Assembly: GCA_963698015.1 (NCBI GenBank)
Contig: OY969109.1
Coordinates: forward strand, 1,302,001-1,366,000
Direction: 5' to 3'
From: VAXT01 sp963698015
GTDB taxonomy: Bacteria > Actinomycetota > Thermoleophilia > Gaiellales > Gaiellaceae
DNA: 64,000 nucleotides
Position numbers and translations under genes: made by a program. Shown here in pieces: positions 51,311 through 60,663 of this stretch (within the stretch, counting starts at the first letter, position 1; each line of letters begins with the position of its first letter). Under the pieces are notes generated by a model that did no database searches, was not told the DNA's origin, and saw nothing but the letters and a program-made list of their open reading frames with translations.

Positions 51311-52406
51311 GGTAGGCGACGCGGCCGTTCGCGCCCGAGGCCCAGCAGGCCCTCGGGCTCGCGCAGTCGACCGTGTCCAGGCTGCCGTCGTCGAAGCGCG
51401 TCCACGTGCGGCCGCTGTGCCTGCTGAAGTCGCTGCCGGACAGGCCGACGGCGAGCGCGGTGTTGCCGTTGAGCCACGTCGCGCCGGAGCGGTACTCGGC
51501 CGGCGCGCCGGTGATCAGGTCCCAGCTCGCGCCGCCGTCGCGCGTCTTGGCGAAATTGTTGGGCGAAGCGGTCGGCGCGGCGAAGTCGCCGCCGACGGCG
51601 AGGCCGTGCCGCTGGCTCTTGAACGCGAGCGCGTTGATGCCCGTGGTCGGGCCGCTGTTCAGCGGCGTTGCGCTCACGGTCCAGGTGCGGCCGCGGTTCC
51701 GCGACGTGAAGACGCGCGCCTGAGCGGATCCGCCGGATCCGAACCAGGCGGTGTGCCCGTGATTCGAGGTCAGGCACTGCCCGCTCGCCGCGAAGGCGAA
51801 CTCGCCCGGCAGCGCCGGAGGCATCCCGGCCGGATCGACGATGTTCCAGGTGCGGCCGCCGTCCGTCGTCTTGATGATCCGGAACTTCAGTCCGTCCGGC
51901 GGATCGGAGACGGCCAGGCCGACCTTGCGGTTGAAGAACGTCATGCAGTCGAAGAACGCGTTCGGCTCGGTGTTCTGGAAGACGAGCGTCCAGGTCTGGC
52001 CTCCGTCGGCGGTGCGGTAGATCTGCGAGTCCGGACCGGTTCCCGACGACATGACGACCGCGTGGTTGGCGTCGAACGCCTCGATGTCCCGGAACTGGAG
52101 CGTCGGGGGAGTGCCCGCCGGGCTGACGTCCTGCCAGGTCGCGCCGCGGTCGAGCGTGCGGAAGACGACGCCGCCGGTCGCCGTGTAGCCGCTCACCCAG
52201 GCCTTGTTGGCGCTGAGCGCGGCCAGGCCGCGGAAGTGCGCGGTCGTGCCGGTTGCGACGTCGTGCCAGGCGAACATGTGGTGGTGTCCGTGCCCCTTGC
52301 CGTGATGGGGCTTCCGCGGCTTCGCCGGCTTGGAGGCGAAGGCGACGCTCGCGACGGCGAGCGCGCCCACCAGAGAGGCCACGAGCAGAATCGTTCGTCT
52401 CCGCAT
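51300..52406 (-). CDS. Secreted Ycf48-like/BNR-repeat beta-propeller protein
   Basis: 368 aa with signal peptide (TILLVASLVGALAVASVAFA) and a His-rich linker (about 30-44). The propeller repeats are TLDRGATWQD, TADGGQTWTL, TTDGGRTWNI, SRNRGRTWTV, TRDGGASWDL, all D/N-x-G-x-T/S-W loops seen in BNR/sialidase-like and photosystem assembly Ycf48 proteins. Extracellular; function unknown. Confidence 0.83.
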   Translation of the reverse strand: MRRRTILLVASLVGALAVASVAFASKPAKPRKPHHGKGHGHHHMFAWHDVATGTTAHFRGLAALSANKAWVSGYTATGGVVFRTLDRGATWQDVSPAGTPPTLQFRDIEAFDANHAVVMSSGTGPDSQIYRTADGGQTWTLVFQNTEPNAFFDCMTFFNRKVGLAVSDPPDGLKFRIIKTTDGGRTWNIVDPAGMPPALPGEFAFAASGQCLTSNHGHTAWFGSGGSAQARVFTSRNRGRTWTVSATPLNSGPTTGINALAFKSQRHGLAVGGDFAAPTASPNNFAKTRDGGASWDLITGAPAEYRSGATWLNGNTALAVGLSGSDFSRHSGRTWTRFDDGSLDTVDCASPRACWASGANGRVAYLTR

Positions 52407-52444
52407 CGCGGGGAAGTATTACCGATTCGCGGACGGCTGAAACT

Positions 52445-53076
52445 TCAGCCGGCCCAGGGAGGCCGTTCGAGGGCCTGCTCGAAGGCCGCGCGGTCGTGCA
52501 CCGGCTCCCCGTGCGAGACGATCACGTGCTCGAACGGGAGCTCGAGCAGCTCGCGCAGCGCGGGCAGGGCCCGCTTCTCGTGCCAGGGCAGCGTGCCCCA
52601 GACGCGGAGCTCGCCTCCGGGGAGCCGTCAGCGCATCGGCGAAGACGAGGGCACGCTGCTCGGGAAGCCAGAGCGGCGTCTCGTTGCGCCCACGGCCGTC
52701 GTAGAGCGTGACGAGCCCGCCCGGCAGCTCGCGCTCCGGCTCGAGCCCTTCGAGCTCGGTCCTCGGCGCGTCGCCGCCCCAGAAGAGGTAGGGGCCGAAC
52801 GCGGCCCGGAGGTCGTAGCGATGCGCGAACAGGTCGACGCCGCGCACGTGGTCCGGCTTCAGGATCACGGCCATCGTCGGCGGGCTCGCGTCGAGCCGAT
52901 CCCAGATCTCGGCCGCGTCCTCGGGCGGAGCGAGCGGGTCGATGAAGCGCGACCTCGCCGCCGGACTCGACGACGGTGGAGGTGACGAGCGGCTCCCAGT
53001 CGTAGCCCTCACGCCAGGCGGGGTGCTCGAGCCGCCAGAGCCAGAGACCCGGCGCGACATCGCGAACCTCGTTCAC
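52445..53076 (-). pseudogene. Metallo-beta-lactamase-like protein gene with two frameshifts
   Basis: Reading from GTG 53076: V-N-E-V-R-D-V-A-P-G-L-W-L-W-R-L-E-H-P-A, then a one-base insertion near 52945 shifts into I-D-P-L-A-P-P-E-D, continuing to ETPLWLPEQRALVFADALTAP; near 52615 a second shift is needed to reach ELRVWGTLPWHEKRALPALREL and VIVSHGEPVH before the stop at 52445. With both fixed, about 210 continuous residues resemble MBL-fold proteins. Either decay or sequencing errors (purH shows a similar one). Confidence 0.7.
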
Positions 53077-53078
53077 GG

Positions 53079-53687
53079 CTATGAATTGTCGATCTTGACG
53101 ACGAGCTGCGAGTCGGAGGCCTCCGTCGCGAACGGCTGCTTCCCGTCCAGGCCGATGACCCACGTCACCTGGCCTTCGAAGTCGCCGGTCTTGACCACTT
53201 CCCGGACATGGGAGAACCCTTCCGTCGGGATGCGGTTCGGCCCCGTGTAGGTCTTCGTCACCTGGTCTCCGTTGATCCTGGCGGTCATCGCGGGCGTCAG
53301 CTTGACGACGAGGAACGCGTCCCCGACAACATCGACCGGATTCCCCGAGCCGTCCTCGATCTTCGCCGTACCTCCAGGTTCGTACGACACCTCGTACCCC
53401 GGTCCCGGGGCCTGATTCTGAAAGTCGAAGGCGACCTCGTCGCTGCAACGCTCGGTGCTGGGCGTGACGTTCGTGAGGTACATCGTTTCGCGGTTCTCGT
53501 TCGCCGAGCTCTTCCGTGGAGACGTCGAGGCGCTGGGCGACGGCATGCAGTCCGGGACCGTCTGCATCGACGGCGGCGAGGTCGCGGTGGTCGTCGGAGA
53601 TGCGGCCCCGTTGTCGTTCGAGCCGCTGCCGCAACCGGCGAGTGCGAAAGCCAGGACGACAATTGCGGCGAGTCGAGTCACGCTCAC
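53079..53687 (-). CDS. Lipoprotein with AMIN-like domain
   Basis: 202 aa. Signal ends in a lipobox (LAFALAGC, lipidated Cys19), then a T/S-rich linker. The domain from about residue 65 (YLTNVTPSTERCSDEVAFDFQNQAPGPGYEV...VVKL...QVTWVIGLDGKQPF...SQLVVKI) resembles AMIN-like domains in actinobacterial surface proteins. GTG start overlaps the DUF167 stop. Located at the outer face of the membrane. Confidence 0.78.
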   Translation of the reverse strand: MSVTRLAAIVVLAFALAGCGSGSNDNGAASPTTTATSPPSMQTVPDCMPSPSASTSPRKSSANENRETMYLTNVTPSTERCSDEVAFDFQNQAPGPGYEVSYEPGGTAKIEDGSGNPVDVVGDAFLVVKLTPAMTARINGDQVTKTYTGPNRIPTEGFSHVREVVKTGDFEGQVTWVIGLDGKQPFATEASDSQLVVKIDNS

Positions 53688-53998
53688 GAGCTTACTTTTC
53701 GCTCGAGGCGCCGCTCTACCTCCCCACGGCCGAGCCCGTCGACCTCGACCACCTTCGCCCGCCCGCGCTGCCCACCCACGACCCGCACCGAGCCCCTAGG
53801 CACCTCGAGCGCCTCCGCAAGGAGACCGACGAGCGCCTCGTTCGCCCGCCCGCGCTCCGGAGGAGCCGCCACGCGGGCCTTCCATCCGTCGCCGTGCCGC
53901 CCGACGAGCTCCGTCCGCGCCGCGCCTGGCGAGACGGTGACGTTAATCCGAGCCCGTGAGATCCTGCGCGAGCTCTTCGAAGACGGCGATGTATGCAT
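53684..53998 (-). CDS. DUF167 (YggU) family protein
   Basis: 104 aa from ATG 53998; the family domain begins at R-I-N-V-T-V-S-P-G-A-A-R-T-E-L-V and has VAAPPERGRANEALVGLLAEAL and GQRGRAKVVEV. Homology starts right at an ATT codon (53947) beside the aminotransferase stop, so the true start may be that ATT; the ATG given overlaps the previous gene by 56 bp. Function of the family unknown. Confidence 0.75.
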   Translation of the reverse strand: MHTSPSSKSSRRISRARINVTVSPGAARTELVGRHGDGWKARVAAPPERGRANEALVGLLAEALEVPRGSVRVVGGQRGRAKVVEVDGLGRGEVERRLERKVSS

Positions 53999-55358
53999 CC
54001 GCGGCCTCCTCGGTGTGCATGACCGAGAGCGTCCACTCCTCCTCACGGCCGGGGGTCGCAAAGATCCCGCGGTTCAGGTTGTAGAGCCAGGCCAGCTCGG
54101 TGACCTCGGCGTTCTGCTTCGTCATGAACGTCTCGTAGTCGACGATCTTCGTCTCGGAGAATGTCACGCAGCCCTTCGAGCTGATCCCCACCGTGTACGC
54201 GGGCAGCCGGTAGCGGTCGACGACCTCTTGGCAGCCCGCCATGAGCCGGTCGTTGATCTTGTCGAGATGCCGGTACGCCTCGGGGGTCAGTACCTCGAGC
54301 AGCCCGGCGCGCGCGGCCGCCATCGTCAGCGGATTGCCGTTGAAGGTGCCGACCTGGAACACGGTCTCGCTCTCGACGACCTCCATCACCTCGTCCGTGG
54401 CGCCGATCGCGCCTGACGGAAGCCCGGCGCCGAGCGTTTTCGCGAGCGTGACCATGTCCGGCTGGACGCCGAAGCGCTCGGTCGCGCCGCCCGCTGCGAT
54501 CGCGAGCCCTGTCTTCACCTCGTCGAAGATGAGCACGACGTCGTGCTGCTTCGTTATCTCGCGCACGGCCTCGAGATAGCCCGGCTCGGGGAGAACGACC
54601 CCGAGGTTCATCATCGCCGCCTCCATGATCAGGCAGGCCGGCTTGCGCCCCTCCTGCTCGAGGCGGACGAGCCGCCGCTCGAGCGCGTCGGCGTCGTTGA
54701 ACGGGACCGCGACCGTCAGGTCGGCGACCTGCTGCGGAACGCCGCCGCCGTACGGGAACGACGGGATCTCGTCCGGGTCGACCTTTCTCCAGTCACCGCT
54801 TTCACCGGGGGCGACGGCGCTGACACCGACGGCGACCATCACGCCGTCGTGGTGGCCGTGGTACGAGCCGAAGATCTTCATAATCGTGTCGCGTCCCTTG
54901 AGGCCGCGCGCGATCCGGATCGCGTCCATCGTCGCCTCGGAGCCCGAGTTCGTGAAGCGCCACTTGGGAAGCCCGAAGCGCCGTGCGAGCTCCTCCGCGA
55001 CCACGATCCCGTCCTCGGTCGGCGCCGCGAAGTGCGTCCCCAGCCGGGCGCGCTCGGAGATCGCCTCGACGACCGCAGGGTGGGCGTGGCCCATGACCAT
55101 CGACCCGAAGCCGTTGTGAAAGTCCCAGAGCTCGCGTCCATCGACGTCCCAGACCCGAGCGCCCTCGCCGCGCTCGAGGTAGATCGGCCAGGGCTCGCGC
55201 GCGTGGTACGAAGACGGAACGCCGAGCGGCATGACCTTGTGCGCGCGCTCGAACATGCGCCGCGACTCCTGCGTTGCCTCTTCGAGGCGATCCCCCTCAC
55301 GCGCGGTCAACTCCTTGACGCGCTCGCTGTCGATCTGTGCGTGGACTTCGGTGCTCAT
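53943..55358 (-). CDS. Class III PLP aminotransferase (glutamate-1-semialdehyde aminomutase-like)
   Basis: 471 aa. Domains: DGRELWDFHNGFGSMVMGHAHPAVVEAI, FTNSGSEATMDAIRIARG, GSYHGHHDG, IFDEVKTG and TLAKTLGAGLPSGAIGA with the PLP lysine. It resembles GSA-aminomutase or omega-transaminases. Its place between potC and DUF167 in a polyamine-type operon suggests it transfers an amino group from a diamine or amino acid. The second such enzyme (59284-60663) is diverged. Confidence 0.87.
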   Translation of the reverse strand: MSTEVHAQIDSERVKELTAREGDRLEEATQESRRMFERAHKVMPLGVPSSYHAREPWPIYLERGEGARVWDVDGRELWDFHNGFGSMVMGHAHPAVVEAISERARLGTHFAAPTEDGIVVAEELARRFGLPKWRFTNSGSEATMDAIRIARGLKGRDTIMKIFGSYHGHHDGVMVAVGVSAVAPGESGDWRKVDPDEIPSFPYGGGVPQQVADLTVAVPFNDADALERRLVRLEQEGRKPACLIMEAAMMNLGVVLPEPGYLEAVREITKQHDVVLIFDEVKTGLAIAAGGATERFGVQPDMVTLAKTLGAGLPSGAIGATDEVMEVVESETVFQVGTFNGNPLTMAAARAGLLEVLTPEAYRHLDKINDRLMAGCQEVVDRYRLPAYTVGISSKGCVTFSETKIVDYETFMTKQNAEVTELAWLYNLNRGIFATPGREEEWTLSVMHTEEAADAYIAVFEELAQDLTGSD

Positions 55359-56152
55359 GCGGGGACTCCCTCCCGTCGCCGCTGAACCAGCACGTTGATC
55401 AACATCAGGCCGAGCGCGACGACGAAGATAACGGTACCCATCACGTTAACCTGCGGCGGCACCCCGCGCTGTGCGGCGCCCCAGACGAAGAGCGGGAACG
55501 TCACCTCCGACCCCGAGTTGAAGTACGTCACCACGAAGTCGTCGACCGAGAGCGCGAACGAGAGCAGCAGCCCAGAGAGGATCGCGGGGGCGATCAGCGG
55601 CAGCGTCACCTTGCGGAAGGTCGTGAGCTCGTTGGCGCCGAGATCCATCGCCGCCTCCTCGAGGCTGCGGTCGAAGCTGATGAGCCGGGCCTTCACGGTC
55701 ACGACGACGTAGCTGATGCAGAACATGATGTGCGCGATCAGAATCGTCCCGAACCCGAGCGTGACGAAGCTGCTCAGGTTGAGGAACAGGAGCAGCAGCG
55801 ACGCGCCGAGCACCACCTCCGGCGTCGCCATCGGCACGAAGATCAGCAAGTTCGTGCCGCCGCGGCCGCGGAACCCGTAGCGCACGAGTGCGAGGGCGAT
55901 CAGCGTCCCGAGCGCCGTGGCCACGATCGCAGCCAGGAGCGCGATCTCGAGCGAGAGCACCATCGCGTCCTTCAGTCCGGGCACCCCGTCCCAGTTCTGC
56001 CACTGGCGGAGCGTGAACCCCTGCCACGTGTAGTTGTAACGGCCTGCCGGGTCGTTGAACGAGAACGCGATCACGATCGCGATCGGGACGAGCAGGTACG
56101 CGAACGCCGCGATTGCGTACGCCGTGAGCAGGTGCCGGCGGACGAACTTCAT
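55355..56152 (-). CDS. potC: ABC transporter permease, PotC-like
   Basis: 265 aa, six helices. The ATPase-coupling loop (EAA motif) is SLEEAAMDLGANELTTFRKVTLPLIAPAILSG. Inner-membrane half of a spermidine/putrescine-type importer. ATG start overlaps potB; its stop overlaps the aminotransferase start (ATGA). Confidence 0.88.
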   Translation of the reverse strand: MKFVRRHLLTAYAIAAFAYLLVPIAIVIAFSFNDPAGRYNYTWQGFTLRQWQNWDGVPGLKDAMVLSLEIALLAAIVATALGTLIALALVRYGFRGRGGTNLLIFVPMATPEVVLGASLLLLFLNLSSFVTLGFGTILIAHIMFCISYVVVTVKARLISFDRSLEEAAMDLGANELTTFRKVTLPLIAPAILSGLLLSFALSVDDFVVTYFNSGSEVTFPLFVWGAAQRGVPPQVNVMGTVIFVVALGLMLINVLVQRRREGVPA

Positions 56153-57006
56153 CCGGTCAGCTTCTCCGTCCCGATCACGCGCGCGTAGACCGCGATCAGG
56201 ATCAGCACCGCGGCCATCAGCGTGAACGAGAGCGCAGCCGCTCCCGGGTAGTCGAGCAGGTTGAAGAACTTCGACTGGATGACGTTCCCGATCATCGCCT
56301 GCTGCGGCGTGCCGAGCAGCTGGGCGTTGATGAAGTCGCCCGTGGCAGGGATAAACGTGAGCAGCGTCCCCGCGACTACGCCCGGCAGCGAGAGTGGAAG
56401 CGTCACCCGGAGGAACGCCTGCACGCTGCTCGCGTACAGGTCCTCGGCGGCCTCGATCAGGCGCTTGTCGATCGATTCGAGCGACACATACAGCGGCAAC
56501 GCCATGAACGGGAGGAAGTTGTAGGTGATGCCCGCGACGACGGCCGTCGAGGTGGCGAGCAGCCGGCCGTTGGCGCCGAGGATCCCGACGTCACGGAGCA
56601 CACGGACGACCGGGCCCTGGTCGGCGAGGATCGTCTGCCAGGCGAGCGTCCGGATCAGATACGTGACGAAGAACGGGGCGATGATCATCACGAGCAGCAG
56701 GTTCTTCCAGCGCCCGCCCCGGAACGCGATCCAGTACGCGAGCGGATAGCTGATCACGAGCGCGAGCAAGGTGGCGAGGCCCGCGTATACGAGCGACCTG
56801 ATCAGCCACGGGTTGTATTGCCGCAGCGTGTCCCAGTAGTTGCCCCACGCCCAGTTGAACGCGTAGCCGACTGCGAAGTTGCCCGACTCGAGTGACTGGT
56901 GTGCGAGGAACCCGAGCGGCACGAGGAAGAAGACCGCCAGCCAGGCGATGCCAGGGGCCAGCAGCAGGTACGGCGTCAGCCCCCGGTGCCGGTGGAAGAA
57001 CCCCAT
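56149..57006 (-). CDS. potB: ABC transporter permease, PotB-like
   Basis: 285 aa, six helices. Has the EAA loop IEAAEDLYASSVQAFLRVTLPLSLPGVVAG and an N-terminal LAPGIAWLAVFFLVPLG helix. Pairs with PotC to form the channel. Starts 10 bp after the binding-protein gene. Confidence 0.88.
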   Translation of the reverse strand: MGFFHRHRGLTPYLLLAPGIAWLAVFFLVPLGFLAHQSLESGNFAVGYAFNWAWGNYWDTLRQYNPWLIRSLVYAGLATLLALVISYPLAYWIAFRGGRWKNLLLVMIIAPFFVTYLIRTLAWQTILADQGPVVRVLRDVGILGANGRLLATSTAVVAGITYNFLPFMALPLYVSLESIDKRLIEAAEDLYASSVQAFLRVTLPLSLPGVVAGTLLTFIPATGDFINAQLLGTPQQAMIGNVIQSKFFNLLDYPGAAALSFTLMAAVLILIAVYARVIGTEKLTG

Positions 57007-57015
57007 CGCGTTGCT

Positions 57016-58176
57016 TCAGGCGCCCAGGACGGCCTGCCACTGCTCGTTGTAGCTCTGGTTCTTGAGCGCCTCCGGATCGATCAGGTGGACGCGCGACAGC
57101 GTCGCCTCGCTCGGGAAGATCAGCTGGTTGCTCGCAAGCTTCGAGTCCGTCTTCGAGAGGACCGCCTGCGTGCCCTTCACCGGGGTCACATACTGGATGT
57201 AGGCGGCGATCTTGGCCGCGACCGCCGGGGTGTACACGTAGTTCATATACGTCGATGCCGTGTAGGCGTCGCCGCCCTTCGGGATCAGCATGTTGTCTGT
57301 CCAGATCATCCCGCCGGCAGTCGGGATGCCCCACTTCAGGTCGGGGTTGTCAGGCAGGAGCTGGACGATGTCTCCCGACCAGGCGATGCAGGCCTTGAGA
57401 TCGCCCTTGCTCAGCGGCCCGGTGTACTCGTTCCCGGTGAACTGGCGGATCTGCCCCGAATCGGATGCGGCCTTCACGCGGTCGAGCGAGCTCTTGAACG
57501 ATGCGTCCGTCACCTTGCTCGGATCGTCGCCGTTCGCGAGCATCACGAGGCCGAGCGTGTCCGAGAAGTTGTTGAGAGCGGTGATCTTGCCCTTGAGGCT
57601 CTTGTCCTCGAACAGCTGATCGATCGAGAGGATCGGCTTCGTCAGCTTCGGGTTGTAGGCGATGCCGGTCATCCCCGATTGCCACGGCAGCGTGTACTCG
57701 CGGTTCGGGTCGAAACCGGGATGCTTCTGGACGTCGACGAGGTTGGTGATGTTCGCGATCACGTCCTTGTCGAGCTTCTCCGCCCAGCCCTTCTCGATCA
57801 TCAGCGAGAGGTACTGCTCGTTGTCGGTCAGGACGATGATGTCCCGGTTGATCGACTGGCCGCGTGAGAGCTGGCCCTGGATCTTCCCGAAGAACTCGGA
57901 GTTCGAGTTGATGTCCTCGGTGTAGGCCACCTTGACCCCGGTCTTCTTCGTGAACGCATCGAGCGTCGGATGCGACTTCGTCTTCTCGTCGACGTCGATG
58001 TAGAAGGGCCAGTTCGAGAAGCGAAGCGTGTCGGCGAGCTTCTGAGTACTTCCGCTCGAACTGCCGCTGCTGCTACTGCTACCGCCGCATGCGGCTGCGA
58101 AGCCCGGGATCGAGGCGAGTGCCGCTCCGAATGCGGCGCGCTGCAGGAGCTCTTCTCGGGTCAAACGGTGATTCAC
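57016..58176 (-). CDS. potD: Extracellular polyamine-type substrate-binding protein, PotD-like
   Basis: 386 aa. N-terminal signal with a lipobox-like FAAACGG and a Ser-rich linker, so a lipoprotein. Mature domain has LRFSNWPFYIDVDE (first binding lobe), YTEDINSNSEFFGKI and GIPTAGGMIWTDNMLIPKGGD. Binds spermidine, putrescine or a related amine outside the cell and hands it to PotBC. Exact ligand unclear. Confidence 0.88.
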   Translation of the reverse strand: MNHRLTREELLQRAAFGAALASIPGFAAACGGSSSSSGSSSGSTQKLADTLRFSNWPFYIDVDEKTKSHPTLDAFTKKTGVKVAYTEDINSNSEFFGKIQGQLSRGQSINRDIIVLTDNEQYLSLMIEKGWAEKLDKDVIANITNLVDVQKHPGFDPNREYTLPWQSGMTGIAYNPKLTKPILSIDQLFEDKSLKGKITALNNFSDTLGLVMLANGDDPSKVTDASFKSSLDRVKAASDSGQIRQFTGNEYTGPLSKGDLKACIAWSGDIVQLLPDNPDLKWGIPTAGGMIWTDNMLIPKGGDAYTASTYMNYVYTPAVAAKIAAYIQYVTPVKGTQAVLSKTDSKLASNQLIFPSEATLSRVHLIDPEALKNQSYNEQWQAVLGA

Positions 58177-59291
58177 GCCACTTCCTCCTCTGCAAGATCG
58201 ACGACAAACGTGGCCTCGGGATCGAAGCCGATGGAAATTGTGTCGCCCGGGGCCGCCATGCCCGCTCCGGGCTCGGTGTTCTGCACGTAGACCATGACCC
58301 GCCCCGCGGGGGTGTCGACGACGTACTGGGTCGCGACGCCGACGTAGGCGCGCTCGAAGACCTTCCCGTGGAGCGCGTTCGGGGCTTCGGTGCCGACGCG
58401 GATCTTCTCCGGGCGGATGCCCACCGCAACGCGGCCGGTGCGACCGTTGAGCGCCTCGGGGGAGACGGTGACGGTCGTGCCGCCGTCGAGCGCGATCGCA
58501 CCCGGGCCGGATGCGGTTCCGGCGAGCAGATTCGAGACTCCGAGGAAGCCGGCGACGAAGGCCGTCTTCGGCTGCTCGTAGAGCTCGTCGGGCGGACCGA
58601 GCTGCTCGATCCGGCCCTTGTTCATGACCGCGATCGTGTCGGCCATCGTCATCGCCTCCTCCTGGTCGTGCGTGACGTGGACGAACGTGATCCCGACATC
58701 GTGCTGGATCGTCTTCAACTCGAGCTGCATCTGCTTGCGGAGCTTGAGGTCGAGCGCTCCGAGCGGCTCGTCGAGGAGAAGCACGTCCGGCTTGTTCACG
58801 AGCGCGCGCGCGAGGGCGACGCGCTGCTGCTGGCCGCCCGAGAGCTGCCTCGGCTTGCGCTTCTCCATCCCTTCCAGGTCGACGAGCCCGAGGATCCCGC
58901 GCACCCGTCCGGCCAGCTGCGCGCCGCGCACGCCCTGGCGCCGCATCCCGAACGCGACGTTCTCGAAGATCGAGAGGTGCGGGAAGAGCGCATAGCTCTG
59001 GAAGACGGTGTTCACGTTCCGCTTGTACGGTGGCAGGCCGACGACATCGTGGTCGCCGAGGAAGATCGAGCCCGAGTTCGGGTCCTCGAAGCCTCCGATC
59101 ATGCGGAGCGTGGTCGTCTTGCCGCAGCCCGAAGGGCCGAGGAGCGCGAAGAACTGTCCCGACTCGATCGTCAGCGAGATCCCGTCCACGGCGACGACGT
59201 CGTCGAACTCTTTCGTGACGTTCTCGAGGCGGATGTCGGCCGGCCGCTGGGTGGGCTCGGGCTCGATCGTCGGCTGCACCGTGCTAGCCAA
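58173..59291 (-). CDS. potA: ABC transporter ATP-binding protein, PotA-like
   Basis: 372 aa. Walker A GPSGCGKTTT, Q loop FQSYALFPH, signature LSGGQQQRVALAR, Walker B LLLDEPLGALD, H loop VTHDQEEA. The C-terminal 130 residues form the TOBE domain of polyamine/maltose-type ATPases. Drives the PotBCD importer. Stop overlaps the potD start. Confidence 0.93.
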   Translation of the reverse strand: MASTVQPTIEPEPTQRPADIRLENVTKEFDDVVAVDGISLTIESGQFFALLGPSGCGKTTTLRMIGGFEDPNSGSIFLGDHDVVGLPPYKRNVNTVFQSYALFPHLSIFENVAFGMRRQGVRGAQLAGRVRGILGLVDLEGMEKRKPRQLSGGQQQRVALARALVNKPDVLLLDEPLGALDLKLRKQMQLELKTIQHDVGITFVHVTHDQEEAMTMADTIAVMNKGRIEQLGPPDELYEQPKTAFVAGFLGVSNLLAGTASGPGAIALDGGTTVTVSPEALNGRTGRVAVGIRPEKIRVGTEAPNALHGKVFERAYVGVATQYVVDTPAGRVMVYVQNTEPGAGMAAPGDTISIGFDPEATFVVDLAEEEVA

Positions 59292-60663
59292 GGAGCTCGC
59301 TCACCGCCTCCCGGAAGACCTCGCCGTGCTTGTCGACGTCTGCCGCGGACGTCCCCGGCGAGATCAGTGCCATGTTGTGGAACGGCGTCAGGAGCACGCC
59401 GCGGTTGAGCGCGAAGACGTGCATGTAGCGGTCGAGCTCGGGATCGATCGCTGCCGCGGCCTCGGCTCCGGTCCGAGGTGGATCGCGGCGGAACCGGTAC
59501 TCGGCGCGGCAGCCGAGCCTCGTCAGGTGCCACGGGAGGGCAGTGTCCTCGATCGTTTCTGACACGCTTGCCGCGAAGCGCTCGGCGAGCGGAACCGTCC
59601 GCGAGAACGCCTCCTCTGTGAGCACGTGCTCGAGCGTCGCGCGGACTGCTGCGAGCGAGAGCGCGTTGCCGGCCAGCGTCCCGCCGATCCCGCCCGTGTC
59701 CTCGTAGTCGGCCTCGGTGCGCTCGGTGATCCGCTCGGCGAGCTCGGCCGAGACGCCGAACGCCGCGGCAGGCATCCCGCCGCCGATCGCCTTGCCGACC
59801 GTGACGAGGTCCGGCTCGAGGTCCCAGGCCGTTGTGCAGCCGCCGGGCCCCGCGCTCAGTGTGTGCGTCTCGTCGATCGCGAGCAGCGTGCCCGTGCTGC
59901 GTGTCAGCTCGCGGAGCGCGTCGTGGAACCCGTCGTCCGGGAGGACGATCCCGATGTTCGTGAGCGCGGGCTCGGCGAGGACGCAGGCGACGTCACCGGG
60001 CTCGAGCGCCTGCTCGAGGGCGTCGAGGTCGTTGAACTGGACGACCTTCGTCGTCAGAGCGGGGTGGATGGCCGGGCCTACGTTCCCCAAGCGAGGGCCG
60101 ACGACGCCGTGCATGGTGGTGGCAAGCGCCTCGTCGACCGACCCGTGGTAGCACCAGTCGAAGACGAGCACCTTGCCACGGCCGGTCACCTCGCGCGCAA
60201 GCCGCAGAGCGAAGCGGTTCGCATCGGTCGCGGTCAGCGCGAACTGCCAGAACGGGAGGCCGAAGCGCCGCGCCAGCTCCTCGCCGACCCACACCGCGTC
60301 CTCGGTCGGCAGCATCGCGGTCGAGCCTCGCGCCGCCTGGGCCGCCACGGCCTCGACGACCGGCGCCGGCGCATGTCCCGCCATCGCGCCCGTGTCGCCG
60401 AGACAGAGATCCACGTATTCGTGCCCGTCCACGTCGACGACCCGGGCGCCCGTCGCTTCGTCGACGAACACCGGGAAGCCTCCGGCCCAGCGCGCCATCC
60501 AGCTCATCGGGACGCCGAACAGGAGCGAGGAACGAGATCGCTCGCTGAGCTCGAGCGAACGCGGGTGCCGGTCGCGAAAAGCCTCGACCTCATCGTCGAG
60601 CAGGGCCGCAAGCCGGCTGCGCTCGATCACCGTGTCGAGTCGGCCGTGCGCGCTTGCCGTCAT
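59284..60663 (-). CDS. Class III PLP aminotransferase, second copy
   Basis: 459 aa. Aspartate/ornithine aminotransferase family: DVDGHEYVDLCLGDTGAMAGHAPAPV, ALTATDANRFALRLARE, DETHTLSAGPGG and VGKAIGGGMPAAAFG with the PLP lysine. Odd loops (DTGAMAGHA, ALTATDANRFA) separate it from the copy at 53943-55358 and suggest a different substrate. Potentially acts on beta-alanine, GABA or a diamine. Start overlaps the Usp stop. Confidence 0.87.
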   Translation of the reverse strand: MTASAHGRLDTVIERSRLAALLDDEVEAFRDRHPRSLELSERSRSSLLFGVPMSWMARWAGGFPVFVDEATGARVVDVDGHEYVDLCLGDTGAMAGHAPAPVVEAVAAQAARGSTAMLPTEDAVWVGEELARRFGLPFWQFALTATDANRFALRLAREVTGRGKVLVFDWCYHGSVDEALATTMHGVVGPRLGNVGPAIHPALTTKVVQFNDLDALEQALEPGDVACVLAEPALTNIGIVLPDDGFHDALRELTRSTGTLLAIDETHTLSAGPGGCTTAWDLEPDLVTVGKAIGGGMPAAAFGVSAELAERITERTEADYEDTGGIGGTLAGNALSLAAVRATLEHVLTEEAFSRTVPLAERFAASVSETIEDTALPWHLTRLGCRAEYRFRRDPPRTGAEAAAAIDPELDRYMHVFALNRGVLLTPFHNMALISPGTSAADVDKHGEVFREAVSELLG

